A stretch of 39,491 nucleotides of DNA from Gemmatimonadota bacterium (lineage in GTDB: Bacteria; Gemmatimonadota; Gemmatimonadetes; Longimicrobiales; Gaopeijiaceae), in assembly GCA_003564295.1 (NCBI GenBank), contig PXFI01000237.1, positions 1 to 39,491 on the forward strand. Reading direction: 5' to 3'. The notes beneath the pieces were generated by a model, which worked only from the letters and a program-made list of their open reading frames with translations, searched no databases and was not told where the DNA came from. Shown here in pieces: positions 1 through 9,210 of this stretch (its first letter is position 1; every line of letters begins with the position of its first letter). Position numbers and translations under genes: made by a program.

Positions 1-80
1 ACCCGACCCGGGTCGGTGAGGAGGCCGAACCGGATGTCCCAGCGTCGTGTGACGGTGGCGGGGGGGGCTTGGGTGGTCAC
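1..80 (-). CDS. PP2C-family protein phosphatase, N-terminal fragment
   Basis: Only about 26 residues lie inside the window. The frame opens with GTG whose bases overlap the TGA stop of the upstream kinase gene (GTGA), so translation is probably coupled. The visible residues end in RWDIRFGLLTDPGRV, which matches the first conserved block of bacterial PP2C/Stp1 Ser/Thr phosphatases (typically G-x-x-T-D-x-G-x-x-R-x-x-N-E-D). A kinase followed by a PP2C phosphatase is a common bacterial pairing in which the phosphatase reverses the kinase's action. The metal-binding aspartates would lie beyond the edge, so activity cannot be judged. The assignment rests on one motif and on context. Confidence 0.6.
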   Translation of the reverse strand, partial: MTTQAPPATVTRRWDIRFGLLTDPGR

Positions 81-2005
81 CTTCCCACCTCCTGGAAGGG
101 CTCGCTCCAGGCCTCCACGATGATCCACCGATCACCGTGGTGCAGAGCCACCCAATGGACGTGGCTGTCCTGGATGACCTCCCGTGTTCGCCCCCCGGTC
201 CGTATCCCGCTGACACGGGCGTGGAAGCTCAGGACCACCATCTCCGTGTCCACGAATTCCATGTCCAGATTCGACACCTCACTCCGGATCTGGGTGAAGA
301 TCCGGTGAAGCTCCCTCAGGAAGGGGACGTGGAGATGGGCAAGCTCCGGGGAAACGTCCTGCCGGAAGAGGGGCTCGTCCCCGGCCTCCGTGGCCCGGCG
401 CTGCCGCTCCACCACATCCCGGAGCTCCGCGCGGGCCCTGGCCTCGTCGAAGAAGGACTCCAGCTCCGGCTCCGGTTCCAGCCTCTTGAGCTCCGCCGAG
501 TCCCGCGCCACCGTCGGGGCTCTCGGATCGCCGGGCTCTTCCCTCACAGGCTCCCTCTCAGGCGTGGTGGGGGTGCCGGGGCCTCCGGGAGTCCCTTCCG
601 GGGGTTCGGTAACCCCTGGACGAGTGGGCATCAGCTCCTCCACCGAGGGGATCGGTTGAGAGGACGGAGAGGGAGGAGGCTGTTGGGTCGTGATGATTCC
701 CGGCCAGGGCACGGGACCGCCCGGGGCACCACTGCTCGTGGGGTCCGAGAGGGGGGCGGAAGGCTCCTGGACCGGGGGAGGGGTGCGGGCCAGGTCATCT
801 GACCGGAAAAGGCTCCCCTCCACAAGGAGGATCCGAGCGAGCCCCAGGGAGAGGCCGACGGTGACCAGCACCACCCCGAACCAGAGGAGGGGAGGGACAT
901 TCCAGGGCCCGGAAGGTTGGGTCCACCGGCGCATCTCACGCGCCAGGCGCTCCCCGCCCATGGAAGGCATGGAAGGGATGGAAGGGATGAGCGAGCCCAT
1001 CCGGGAAAGGAAGCTCCCTCCCGAGGGCACCTCCCGTGCTATAGGCACATCCCCGGACCCCAGCAGGGAGTATCCGCACTTGGGACAGGTCAGGAACTCC
1101 ACCCGGACCCCCCCGCCGCACCCCGGGCAGCGAGGCCCGCCGCTCTCCGCCGGACCCGGACACCAGGGCTCGTCAGCCTGTGACCCCTCCAATTCCAGGA
1201 CCCGGAGGCTCCGGGCCATCTCGCCTGCCGAGGCGAAGCGTTCTGCCGGATCCTTCGCCATGGCCTTTTCAACCACCGAGGCGAGCCCAGGGTGGATGCC
1301 GGGGACGGCCTCCCGAAGGGAGGGAGGAGCCTCCTGCATATGCTTTATGGCCACGGAGATGGGGTCGCTTCCCTCGAAGGGGACCCGGCCCGAGAGCATT
1401 TGAAAGAGAAGAACTCCCAGGGCGTACTGGTCGCTGGCCCCGGTGACCGTGCCACCCCGTGCTTGCTCCGGGGACATGTAATACGGAGTCCCCATGAGGA
1501 TCCCCGTCCGCGTCCGGGCTACCGCGTCGTCACCGGCGATGCGGGCGATGCCGAAGTCGGTGATCTTGGGCCGTCCCTCCGGAGTGAAGAGGATGTTGTC
1601 CGGCTTCAGGTCCCGGTGAACGATCCCTTTGCGGTGGGCCGCTTCCAGCCCCGATGCGAGCTGCACCGCCACCTCCCGAACCCTTCCTTCCCCCAGTTTC
1701 CCCTCCCTCTGGAGAACCTCACCCAGAGAGGGGCCCGCCACGTGCTCCATGACGATGCAAAAGCTCCCCTCCACCTCTTCCACGTCGTAGATGTGCACGA
1801 TGCACTCGTGCTGGAGGCGGGCCAGCACTTCCGCCTCCCTCCGGAAGCGGGCCAGGTGCTCCCCCGAGTCCGCCAGGTGGGGTGAGAGCATCTTGATGGC
1901 CACCGTCCGGTCCAGCGTTGTCTGGGTGGCACGATAGACGACCCCCATCCCGCCCCGGCCGATCTCGCCGACGATCCGGTACCTTCCCAGGTTGCGTCCG
2001 ATCAT
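77..2005 (-). CDS. Membrane Ser/Thr protein kinase with zinc ribbon and extracytoplasmic C-terminal domain
   Basis: A 642-residue PknB-like kinase. The kinase domain spans about 9-270 with a glycine loop (GRGGMG, 16-21), Lys38 in VAIK, the catalytic HRD at 130-132 with KPDN, DFG at 150-152 and SPEQ in the activation segment, so it should be active. A four-cysteine zinc ribbon follows (C293, C296, C307, C310), then one membrane span at about 371-395. A proline-rich linker leads to a C-terminal domain (about 535-642) that looks like a small NTF2/SnoaL-type fold; that fold call is tentative. Topology predicts the kinase and ribbon in the cytoplasm and the last domain outside. An SD-like GGAGGG sits 5' of the ATG. 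The stop overlaps the next gene, a PP2C phosphatase. Confidence 0.9.
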   Translation of the reverse strand: MIGRNLGRYRIVGEIGRGGMGVVYRATQTTLDRTVAIKMLSPHLADSGEHLARFRREAEVLARLQHECIVHIYDVEEVEGSFCIVMEHVAGPSLGEVLQREGKLGEGRVREVAVQLASGLEAAHRKGIVHRDLKPDNILFTPEGRPKITDFGIARIAGDDAVARTRTGILMGTPYYMSPEQARGGTVTGASDQYALGVLLFQMLSGRVPFEGSDPISVAIKHMQEAPPSLREAVPGIHPGLASVVEKAMAKDPAERFASAGEMARSLRVLELEGSQADEPWCPGPAESGGPRCPGCGGGVRVEFLTCPKCGYSLLGSGDVPIAREVPSGGSFLSRMGSLIPSIPSMPSMGGERLAREMRRWTQPSGPWNVPPLLWFGVVLVTVGLSLGLARILLVEGSLFRSDDLARTPPPVQEPSAPLSDPTSSGAPGGPVPWPGIITTQQPPPSPSSQPIPSVEELMPTRPGVTEPPEGTPGGPGTPTTPEREPVREEPGDPRAPTVARDSAELKRLEPEPELESFFDEARARAELRDVVERQRRATEAGDEPLFRQDVSPELAHLHVPFLRELHRIFTQIRSEVSNLDMEFVDTEMVVLSFHARVSGIRTGGRTREVIQDSHVHWVALHHGDRWIIVEAWSEPFQEVGR

Positions 2006-2238
2006 GGTGTGGACAATCCCTCCGTTTCCGGGACTTGGGCTTCCATTCCAGTGACGACTCTGAGAAGCGTCGCCCCCCTATCTGTGGAAACGCAAAACGC
2101 GGAGGTCGGGGATCATGCAGGTCAGGGGGATGTCCCTACCTGATGGAGCGGAGGAGGATCAACGCCCGGGAAACGGGAGGGTGCCGAAGGGGGAGAGACT
2201 TGCCGCAGACGACAGGCCGACCCCCCGGAGGGAAGTAA

Positions 2239-4764
2239 TCAACGCTGAGAAAAGGCAGCGGCCCGGGCTGTGTCACCCTGCAGCAGGTAGTGGCGGACCA
2301 GGCGCCTGGCAGCCTCTCGGGTACGGGAGTGGTCCGGCCCGGAACTGTCCCGAAGGCCTTCGTATCCGCTCAGGAGGAGGGCTTCGGCCTCCTGGAACCG
2401 GCCCTGTTCGGTGAGATGCTCTCCCAGCACGCTCTCGGCCGAAGCCGTGAGCCAGTGACCGGGGGGCAAATTGGTACGACGGATGGCCAGGGACTCCCGC
2501 AGGAGCTCTTCCGCCTGCTCAGGCCGCCCCTGGGCCGCGAGGCTCCGCCCCAGGATCTGGAGGGAAGCGGCGACAATGGGGTGTTCGTCGGGCAGTACTC
2601 GTCCCCGGAGGTCCAGGACCTGGCGGGTGTTGCTCTCAGCTCCTGCGAAGTCACCCTGCTCGAGGAGCATGGCGGCGTGGGAGTACAGGCTCCAGGCCAC
2701 ATCCGGGTGATCGGGCCCCAGCACTCGCAGTCCCAGGGCCTGGGCGGCACGGAAGGCCGAGTCGGCGGCCTGGAACTGGCCCTGCTCCGCCAGTATGAAG
2801 GCGAGGTTGGCGAGGCCGGTGACGATGTCCGGATGGTCAGGCCCATGCGCCTGGCGCTTGATCTCCAGGGCCTCCCGGTGGAGAGCCTCGGCGGCGGCGT
2901 AGTCGCCCTGATGGCCCCGGACCACCGCCAGGTTGTTCAGGCTCTCGGCCACGTCGGTGTGATGAGGCCCCAGGAGCCGCCGACGGAGCTCCAGCAACTC
3001 CAGTTGCTCCGCCGCCGCCTCGTCCCACGCGCCCCTGGCTTGCAAGAGGGTTCCCATGTGGCTGAGCAGGTGGGTCAACTGGATGGAATCCTCTCGGGAG
3101 GCGGGCCTGAAGACCTCCAAGGCCTCCTGGAGCAGCGGCCCGGCTCGATCCAGGTCTCCCCGGTAGAGGAGCACGCCGGCGTAGCCCCCAAGGCTTGTCA
3201 CCAGACCGGAGAGGGAAGTGCCCGGGAGCTCCCGGCGGATGCGCAGGGCATTGGCCAGTAGGGTCTCGGCATCGTCCAGGAAGCCGAGGCCGGCGAGGCT
3301 CAGGCCGATGGCGGCGTGGATCTCCGCCAGGACCTCGGGAGCATCGGCAAACTCCTCCGTGGACCGAGCCGCGGCACCCTCCAGCAGCTCCGAGACCCGG
3401 AGATCCCGGCCTTCCACCCACGGATCCGGCGAACGCAGCATCTCCACGAGGAACGAGCTGATGCGCTCTGCCTTCCGGGCCTCCATCTGAGCCCGGTCTC
3501 TCTCGACGGAGGCCCGTCGCGCCTGCATCCATGCGGCAGCCACCCCCCCCACCAGGGAGGCCACGATCAGGCCGGCGGCGGCGACTCCGGTCCGGTGACG
3601 CCAGGCGAACTTCCGCAGCCGATAGCGGAACGTGTCCCGCTGTGCCAGAACCGGCAGCCCCTCCAGGAACCGGCGGATGTCTTCCGAGAGCTGCTCCACG
3701 GACGCGTAGCGCCGCTCCGGCTCTCTGCGCATGGCCTTCAGGACGATGTTGTCCAGCTCCCCCGCCAGGGTCCGGCGGAGCCGGGCCGAAGAGTCGTCGC
3801 CACCCCCCTCCTCCTCCCCGGTTACAGCGTCGCTCGGGCGCACGGGCTCCGTCTCGAGAAGGTGCACCAGCTCCAGGGGCGTGCGACCCTGGATGTCGAA
3901 GGGGTGTCTCCCGGCCAGGAGCTCGTAGAGGATCACTCCCAGGGAGTACACGTCCGTTGCGGTGGTGACCGGCTCACCCCTGGCCTGCTCGGGGCTGGCG
4001 TAGGCAGGGGTGAACGGCCGATGCTGGGTAGCCGTCATCTGCTCCTGGCCCCCACCGAGGGTCGGATCCGGCAACAGCTTGGCCACTCCGAAGTCCAGGA
4101 GCTTCACCACCCCGTCCGGCGACACCAGGATGTTGCCGGGCTTGAGGTCCCGGTGCACCACCAGGTGGCGGTGAGCGTACTGGACTGCCTCGCAGACGGC
4201 TCCGAACAGGCTGAGCCGGTCCTGGATGGAGAGTCTTCGGTTCCGGCAGTAAACGGTGACGGGCTCACCGTCCACGTACTCCATGACCAGATACGGCCGT
4301 TCGTCCCCCGTGGTACCGCCGTCCAGGAGCCGGGCGATGTTGGGATGGTCGAGACGCGCCAGGATCTGACGCTCCTGGCGGAAACGACGCACCAGGCCCT
4401 CGCTCGTCATGCCCCGGCGGATCACCTTGACGGCCACCCGCTTCTCGAACTGGTCGTCGTCCCTCACCGCCTCGTAGACCGAACCCATTCCCCCCGTCCC
4501 CACCTCCCGCAGGAGCCGGTAGGAGCCGAGCCGGACCCCGGAAGGTTCGGCTTCTGAAGCGGCGAAGGCTTCGAAGGCTTGAACACCTTCAAGGCGCCCC
4601 TCCTCCTGGTCCATGGCCTCCAGCAGCTCCAGGACCTCCCGCAGAAGGTCCGGGTCGCCGCCGGCGCGCTCCGTCACGAACCGCTCCCGCTCCTCCGACG
4701 CCAGCTCCGCTGCCCCGTCGAAGATCTCCCGCACACGGTGCCACCGCTCAACGGTCCCGCTCAT
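2239..4764 (-). CDS. Ser/Thr protein kinase with TPR sensor region
   Basis: An 841-residue kinase. Residues 1-75 form a helical N-terminal segment common in kinases encoded beside ECF sigma factors. The kinase domain (about 80-370) has GTGGMG, Lys113 in VAVK, HRD at 204-206, DFG at 224-226 and SPEQ, so all catalytic elements are present. One membrane span lies at about 392-412. The rest (about 450-841) is a run of tetratricopeptide repeats with the recurring pattern of small residues and HPD turns (for example LGPDHPDVAWSLY and GPDHPDIVTGLAN). The TPRs presumably bind protein partners. The ATG overlaps the TGA of the sigma factor gene (ATGA), so the two are almost certainly co-translated. A 233-base gap separates it from the next kinase. 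Confidence 0.92.
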   Translation of the reverse strand: MSGTVERWHRVREIFDGAAELASEERERFVTERAGGDPDLLREVLELLEAMDQEEGRLEGVQAFEAFAASEAEPSGVRLGSYRLLREVGTGGMGSVYEAVRDDDQFEKRVAVKVIRRGMTSEGLVRRFRQERQILARLDHPNIARLLDGGTTGDERPYLVMEYVDGEPVTVYCRNRRLSIQDRLSLFGAVCEAVQYAHRHLVVHRDLKPGNILVSPDGVVKLLDFGVAKLLPDPTLGGGQEQMTATQHRPFTPAYASPEQARGEPVTTATDVYSLGVILYELLAGRHPFDIQGRTPLELVHLLETEPVRPSDAVTGEEEGGGDDSSARLRRTLAGELDNIVLKAMRREPERRYASVEQLSEDIRRFLEGLPVLAQRDTFRYRLRKFAWRHRTGVAAAGLIVASLVGGVAAAWMQARRASVERDRAQMEARKAERISSFLVEMLRSPDPWVEGRDLRVSELLEGAAARSTEEFADAPEVLAEIHAAIGLSLAGLGFLDDAETLLANALRIRRELPGTSLSGLVTSLGGYAGVLLYRGDLDRAGPLLQEALEVFRPASREDSIQLTHLLSHMGTLLQARGAWDEAAAEQLELLELRRRLLGPHHTDVAESLNNLAVVRGHQGDYAAAEALHREALEIKRQAHGPDHPDIVTGLANLAFILAEQGQFQAADSAFRAAQALGLRVLGPDHPDVAWSLYSHAAMLLEQGDFAGAESNTRQVLDLRGRVLPDEHPIVAASLQILGRSLAAQGRPEQAEELLRESLAIRRTNLPPGHWLTASAESVLGEHLTEQGRFQEAEALLLSGYEGLRDSSGPDHSRTREAARRLVRHYLLQGDTARAAAFSQR

Positions 4765-5360
4765 GGAGCCCTCCCGTGGTCCAGCTCACGGCTCAGCCAC
4801 GCCCTGGCGAAGCGCCAGTCACGCTTCACCGTGGCGGAGGAGACGCCCAGGACTTCCGCAACCTGCTCGATTTCCATTCCTCCGAAGAAGCGGAGCTCCA
4901 CCACCCGGGCGGCCCGAGGCTCAAGGGCGGTCAGGCGGGTGAGGGCCTCATCCAGTGCCAGGAGGTCCACGGGCTCCTCGGCCTGGATGGCGTTGCCATC
5001 CACCAGCGTCACGGGTGTGCCGCCCCACCGCTTGGCGGCCCCACGCCGCCGCGCCCAGTCTACCAGGATCCGGCGCATGGCCGTCGATGCCACCGCCAGG
5101 AACTCGGCAGGGCTCTCCCACCCGGACTCTCGCCGGGCCAGGCGGATGAAGGCCTCGTGAACGAGGGCGGTGGGTTGGAGCGTATGGTCGCTTCGCTGGC
5201 TCCGCATGCAGCGGACAGCGATCCGTCGCATCTCCCGGTAGGTCTCCTCGGCGAGGATCTCGGTGGATACGGGCCGCGGGGACAGGCCCGGTCCATCCTC
5301 ACCCCCGTCTCCGCCACGGGGAGAGTCTGCCGAATGGAGGTCGGGTGTCGGACGTCCCAT
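4761..5360 (-). CDS. ECF-type RNA polymerase sigma factor
   Basis: A 199-residue sigma-70-family factor of the ECF group often annotated as TIGR02999 / Sigma70_ECF. The conserved block HTLQPTALVHEAFIRLA (region 2) lies at about 59-75, and the C-terminal region 4 helix-turn-helix is seen in ARVVELRFFGGMEIEQVAEVLGVSSATVKRDW. Family members usually start with a helix that carries a GDxxAxxxLxPLVYxELRRLA block. Here that block is reduced to AEETYREMRRIAV, preceded by a low-complexity charged stretch, so region 2.1 is shortened or divergent. It is the first gene of a coupled pair with a TPR kinase. No separate anti-sigma gene is adjacent; the kinase may take that regulatory role, which is an inference. 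Confidence 0.9.
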   Translation of the reverse strand: MGRPTPDLHSADSPRGGDGGEDGPGLSPRPVSTEILAEETYREMRRIAVRCMRSQRSDHTLQPTALVHEAFIRLARRESGWESPAEFLAVASTAMRRILVDWARRRGAAKRWGGTPVTLVDGNAIQAEEPVDLLALDEALTRLTALEPRAARVVELRFFGGMEIEQVAEVLGVSSATVKRDWRFARAWLSRELDHGRAP

Positions 5361-5617
5361 GGGATTGCCGGGGTGACTGGTGGAGGCCCGGTGAGGGGGC
5401 CTCTAGCACGGCATACTCGGGAGCCCCGGGCCCGGTGTCAAGCGGACGGCCAGGTACTCGCGGCATCGCCGGCCCGAAAGGCTCCCCACGGCGGCCCAGC
5501 GCCCCGGCCGGCGGATCCCCGCGGCGACCCTCGGACGCCGCAGGCGTCCGTAGCGCAGCGGGGGAGCGAGGGGAGGCGCCGCGACGGGGCGCCAGGCCCG
5601 GCGGCTCCCCCTTGCGC
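5361..5617. other. Intergenic region with inverted repeats
   Basis: A 257-base gap between the sigma factor start and the MoeB-like stop with no credible gene. It contains a perfect 8-bp inverted repeat, CGGACGCC at 5532-5539 and GGCGTCCG at 5543-5550, with a 3-base spacer, and near 5575-5595 two GGCGCC blocks facing each other. No T tract follows on the minus strand, so a classical intrinsic terminator for the MoeB gene is not evident, although the hairpin may protect a 3' end. The sigma factor promoter should also lie here but I could not identify it. Confidence 0.5.
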
Positions 5618-6784
5618 TCAATACCGGGGCAGCGACGGATCCACCTCGTCCGCCCAGGCCAGATACCCCCCACGGAGGTTCCACACCCCGTCCATCCCCT
5701 GAGCCCGCAGGGCCTCCACGACCAGAGCGCTCCGAACCCCCACATGGCAATACACCACCACGGGCCGCTGCCGGGGAATCTCCCCCATCCTTCGCTGCAG
5801 CTCCCCCATTGGGATGAGGACGGCGCCCTGGTCGCCCAGATTCCCGATCTCCCATTCGTAGGGTTCCCGCACGTCCAGGAGGAAGGGGGGAGAGGGCCCT
5901 GCCAGCAACTCCCGGAGCTCCCCCGGCGCAATCTGGGGAAGGTCCTCCCTTTCGGGCGGAGACGGCTCCGGCTCCAGCCCGCAGAAGAGGTCGTAGTCCA
6001 CCAGAGCGGTCTGGGTCGGCTCGTCCCCACAGACGGGGCATTCCCGATTCCGAGGGAGGTGGACCTGCCGGAAGGACAGTGCCAGGCCGTCGAAGACCAG
6101 GAGACGGCCCACCAGAGGATCCCCCGCACCCAGGACAAGCTTCAGGGCCTCCATGGCCTGCAGCGTCCCCACTACCCCCGGCAACGTCCCCAGGACCCCT
6201 GCTTCGGCACAGGTAGGAACCATCCCCGGCGGGGGGGGCTCCCGGAACAGGCACCGATAGCACGGCCCCTCCTGCGCGGCGAAGACCGACACATGGCCCT
6301 CCCAGCGATCTACAGCCCCATAGACATACGGTTTGCCTTGGAGAACACAGGCGTCGTTAAGCAGATACCGGGTGGGGAAGTTATCGCTGCCGTCCACCGC
6401 CAGGTCATAGCCCTCCAGGACCTCCAGGGCGTTGGCGCTGGTGAGACGGAGCTGATGGGACACCACCTCCACGTGGGGATTCGCCTCCCGAATCCGTTCT
6501 CGTGCAGAAGCCACTTTCGAGCGGCCGAGGCTGGAGGTGCCGTGGAGGACCTGGCGTTGGAGGTTGGAGAGATCCACCACGTCGTGGTCCACGATCCCCA
6601 GCGTTCCCACCCCAGCCGCCGCCAGGTAAAGTGCCACCGGAGAACCCAAGCCCCCAGCCCCCACAACCAGCACCCTGGCACCCTTGACCCTGGCCTGACC
6701 CTCAGGGCCCACCTCCGGGAGAACGAAATGCCGCGCGTACCTGACCAGCTCCTGCCGGCCAAACCCGGAGAAATCCGGGGCCAT
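5618..6784 (-). CDS. moeB: MoeB/ThiF-type adenylyltransferase with C-terminal rhodanese domain
   Basis: A 388-residue E1-like enzyme that adenylates the C-terminal glycine of a sulfur-carrier protein (MoaD, ThiS or similar). The nucleotide-binding motif GAGGLGS lies at 42-48, followed by the typical VDHDVVDLSNLQRQ stretch. Zinc cysteines are at C175/C178 and C249/C252, and C192 in TCAEAG occupies the position of the family's crossover cysteine. Residues about 285-385 are a rhodanese domain with active-site C346 in CHVGVRS, which would transfer persulfide sulfur. Such fusions serve molybdopterin, thiamine or thiolated tRNA/cysteine pathways; no carrier gene is nearby, so the exact pathway is open. 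It follows the DUF2723 gene by three bases and uses the GGGAGGG at the end of that gene as its SD. Confidence 0.9.
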   Translation of the reverse strand: MAPDFSGFGRQELVRYARHFVLPEVGPEGQARVKGARVLVVGAGGLGSPVALYLAAAGVGTLGIVDHDVVDLSNLQRQVLHGTSSLGRSKVASARERIREANPHVEVVSHQLRLTSANALEVLEGYDLAVDGSDNFPTRYLLNDACVLQGKPYVYGAVDRWEGHVSVFAAQEGPCYRCLFREPPPPGMVPTCAEAGVLGTLPGVVGTLQAMEALKLVLGAGDPLVGRLLVFDGLALSFRQVHLPRNRECPVCGDEPTQTALVDYDLFCGLEPEPSPPEREDLPQIAPGELRELLAGPSPPFLLDVREPYEWEIGNLGDQGAVLIPMGELQRRMGEIPRQRPVVVYCHVGVRSALVVEALRAQGMDGVWNLRGGYLAWADEVDPSLPRY

Positions 6785-6787
6785 CTC

Positions 6788-9022
6788 CTACGGCCCTCCC
6801 TCCCCTGCCGGCAGCGACAGACGTCCACCCCGAGCCGTCACAAAGAACGCCTCGGCCTCCTGCCTCAGAGCGAGAATGGTGTCCTCGGTACCGTGCTCCC
6901 ACCGGGCCACAGCGTCGGAAAGCTGAACCGCCGTGGCATAGAAGTACCAGGGAATGTTGAGCGTGGCACGATCGGCCCACACCAGACGGTCCCTGAATCC
7001 CCGATACGAATAGACCTCCTCCATGAGCTGCAGGGAGCGTTCCACGTCGAACCAGTCACCGCCCACGGCATCGGCCGTCTTCACCAGATTCGGTTCCTGG
7101 GGAACGTCCAGGTTCCGGGGAACCAGCTTCGCCGCCAGGCCGTGGCGCACAGCCCAGGGCTCGAGGCCCAAGCGGCCCAGGATCCCGGAAGGGGTGGCGA
7201 AGTAGACGGGCCTCTCCTCCAGACTACCGGTAATCATGGACAGGGTGAGCAGGTCGCCCCGGTCCAGGAAGGTGCCAGCTGGATACTGAATGGCCACATC
7301 TCCCAGGGAAAGGGTAAGATCTGATGGTACTCGCCCTCCTAACACTCGATCCATCTCGTCTGGGGTCAGACGGATGGCGGGATTGGCCGGCGGGCTCTCG
7401 GGAGCCTCATAGACTCCGGCTCCCTGCTCCGGAGGGAAGGGCCTCTGGCGGTCGGGGCTGGTGATCTCTTGGATCTGCCGGGGGTACCAGGTCGTGTACA
7501 GGTACTGGCCTACCACCACCGTCACGTCCTGACGGATGCCCTCCACCTCTTGAAGGTACCACAGGGGGAAGGTGTCGTTGTCCCCGTTGGTGAAGATGAT
7601 CCCGTAGGGTTCCACGCTCATGAGGAGGTTGTAGGCCCAATCCCGGGTAGCGTAATCACCGGCCCTGGTGGCCCATGTCCAGTTGAACACCAGAGGCACC
7701 AAGGCCAGCACGAGCACCGGGGCCGCCAGCAGCAACTTACGTCGGGTCCTGGTGAAGAGCTGGGCCATCCACCGCCAAAAGGCCGTGAGGCCCAGCCCCG
7801 CCAGCATTCCCCAGAGACCGAAGCTGGCGATGAAGAAATAGTCCCGCTCCCGGACCTCATGGAGCTCCCGAGGCTGGATATGGGGGGCCAGAGAGTAGCC
7901 GTACTTGAAGTTCAGATAGAACACCAGCCCTATGGTGACCGTGAGCGTGAGGGGAGCCAGGAGGTAGAAGGCTTCCCGGTCCCCCTTCCAGACTACCCAA
8001 AGCCCCCAGAGCCCCAGAAAGAGGAAGAGGAGGGTGATGGGTGTGCGCCCACCCCACGGGAGCTCCGAGGGATCCAACCCCCGGGCCCATTGCCAGTCGA
8101 AGTACTGGTAGTAATTGAGTAGCTGGTGTCCGAAGGGGGCCTGCCGGTCCGTGAGGGGGGGCTTCTGGTACTGGAACCGGGTCAGGACCAGGGCCAGGTT
8201 CTCGCAACCAGCCTGCCCGTTGGTGTAGATGGCCACCGCCGCCGAGGCCAGGCTCTCACAGGTGGGATCCCCCTCGTTGATGACCGGCCTCTGCTCCGCC
8301 CGGATGGGCAGGAAGAAGTTGAAGGAAAGGCCCACAATGACCAGAAGGACTCCCCGGACCCAGAGGTCCCGCCTCAGGAGAACCGCCGGACCCGTCAGGA
8401 GGATGAAGAAGAACAGGGAGGGGGCCGGAAGGACGGACATGAGATGGTTGGTGGCCCCAAGGGCCATGAGATACACCGCCGCCAGGAGACACCGGCCTCC
8501 GGCCTTCTCGTCCTTCTGGTCCCTCCAGCGAAGGGCCAGCCACACCGCCGCCGCGATGATGGCAACGCTGATGGTGTAGACCTTCTCGTTCACATTGGAT
8601 TGGTTCCAGACGGTGAATGCCGTGGCCGAGAGGAGGACCGCTGCTCCCGCTCCCACCAGAGGCACCCAGGGGGAAGCCTGATGCACGGTGTCCGCAGTCT
8701 GCCGGCGGAGGAGGCCCCACAGGACGCGATGCGCCACCAGGAAGTAGAAGCCCGCAGCCGCCGCGCCGGTGGACGCGGCCAGGAGATTCACCCGGACCGC
8801 TACGGAGAGGCCCAGGGGCGCCAGGAGAAGGCTCCACGCCCGCCCCAACACCACAAAGAGGGGGTTTCCAGGGGGGTGTGGGATTCCCAGGATGTGGGCC
8901 GTGGCGATGTACTCGCTGGCATCCCACATGGCGGTGGAAGGCGACAGGGTCAGGATATAGAGTACCAGAACCCCGATTCCTGCCGCCACCGCCGCCTTGT
9001 ATGGAGGTCGGTAGTCGGTCAT
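6788..9022 (-). CDS. DUF2723 multi-pass membrane protein (O-mannosyltransferase-like)
   Basis: A 744-residue integral membrane protein. The N terminus has the DUF2723 signature: a first membrane span (about 10-27), then PSTAMWDASEYIATAHILG with D34 and E37, then GIPHPPGNPLF, the loop shared with GT-C transferases and human TMEM260, a protein O-mannosyltransferase. At least ten hydrophobic segments fill residues 1-460; the last ~290 residues are mostly soluble and presumably periplasmic. The expected role is transfer of a lipid-linked sugar to protein or another envelope acceptor; the substrate is not known. Upstream, on the minus strand, TATACA lies only about ten bases from the ATG, with no clear SD. 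It is co-directional with the MoeB-like gene, probably by position rather than function. Confidence 0.82.
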   Translation of the reverse strand: MTDYRPPYKAAVAAGIGVLVLYILTLSPSTAMWDASEYIATAHILGIPHPPGNPLFVVLGRAWSLLLAPLGLSVAVRVNLLAASTGAAAAGFYFLVAHRVLWGLLRRQTADTVHQASPWVPLVGAGAAVLLSATAFTVWNQSNVNEKVYTISVAIIAAAVWLALRWRDQKDEKAGGRCLLAAVYLMALGATNHLMSVLPAPSLFFFILLTGPAVLLRRDLWVRGVLLVIVGLSFNFFLPIRAEQRPVINEGDPTCESLASAAVAIYTNGQAGCENLALVLTRFQYQKPPLTDRQAPFGHQLLNYYQYFDWQWARGLDPSELPWGGRTPITLLFLFLGLWGLWVVWKGDREAFYLLAPLTLTVTIGLVFYLNFKYGYSLAPHIQPRELHEVRERDYFFIASFGLWGMLAGLGLTAFWRWMAQLFTRTRRKLLLAAPVLVLALVPLVFNWTWATRAGDYATRDWAYNLLMSVEPYGIIFTNGDNDTFPLWYLQEVEGIRQDVTVVVGQYLYTTWYPRQIQEITSPDRQRPFPPEQGAGVYEAPESPPANPAIRLTPDEMDRVLGGRVPSDLTLSLGDVAIQYPAGTFLDRGDLLTLSMITGSLEERPVYFATPSGILGRLGLEPWAVRHGLAAKLVPRNLDVPQEPNLVKTADAVGGDWFDVERSLQLMEEVYSYRGFRDRLVWADRATLNIPWYFYATAVQLSDAVARWEHGTEDTILALRQEAEAFFVTARGGRLSLPAGEGGP

Positions 9023-9210
9023 TTCGAATGTATATCCAAGGTTATGGTGCAGCGGAAGATCCCGCGCACCTGCACCACAGGCGCGTGCGTTGCGCCATGG
9101 GTCCTGGGGTTATGGATACCCATGGGGGCGCACCGGCGCGGCACGAAGCCGATAAGAGGCAGCACCGCTACCCCAAGCCACAGAAGCGGGGCCTTGTCGA
9201 ATCCTGGCTC

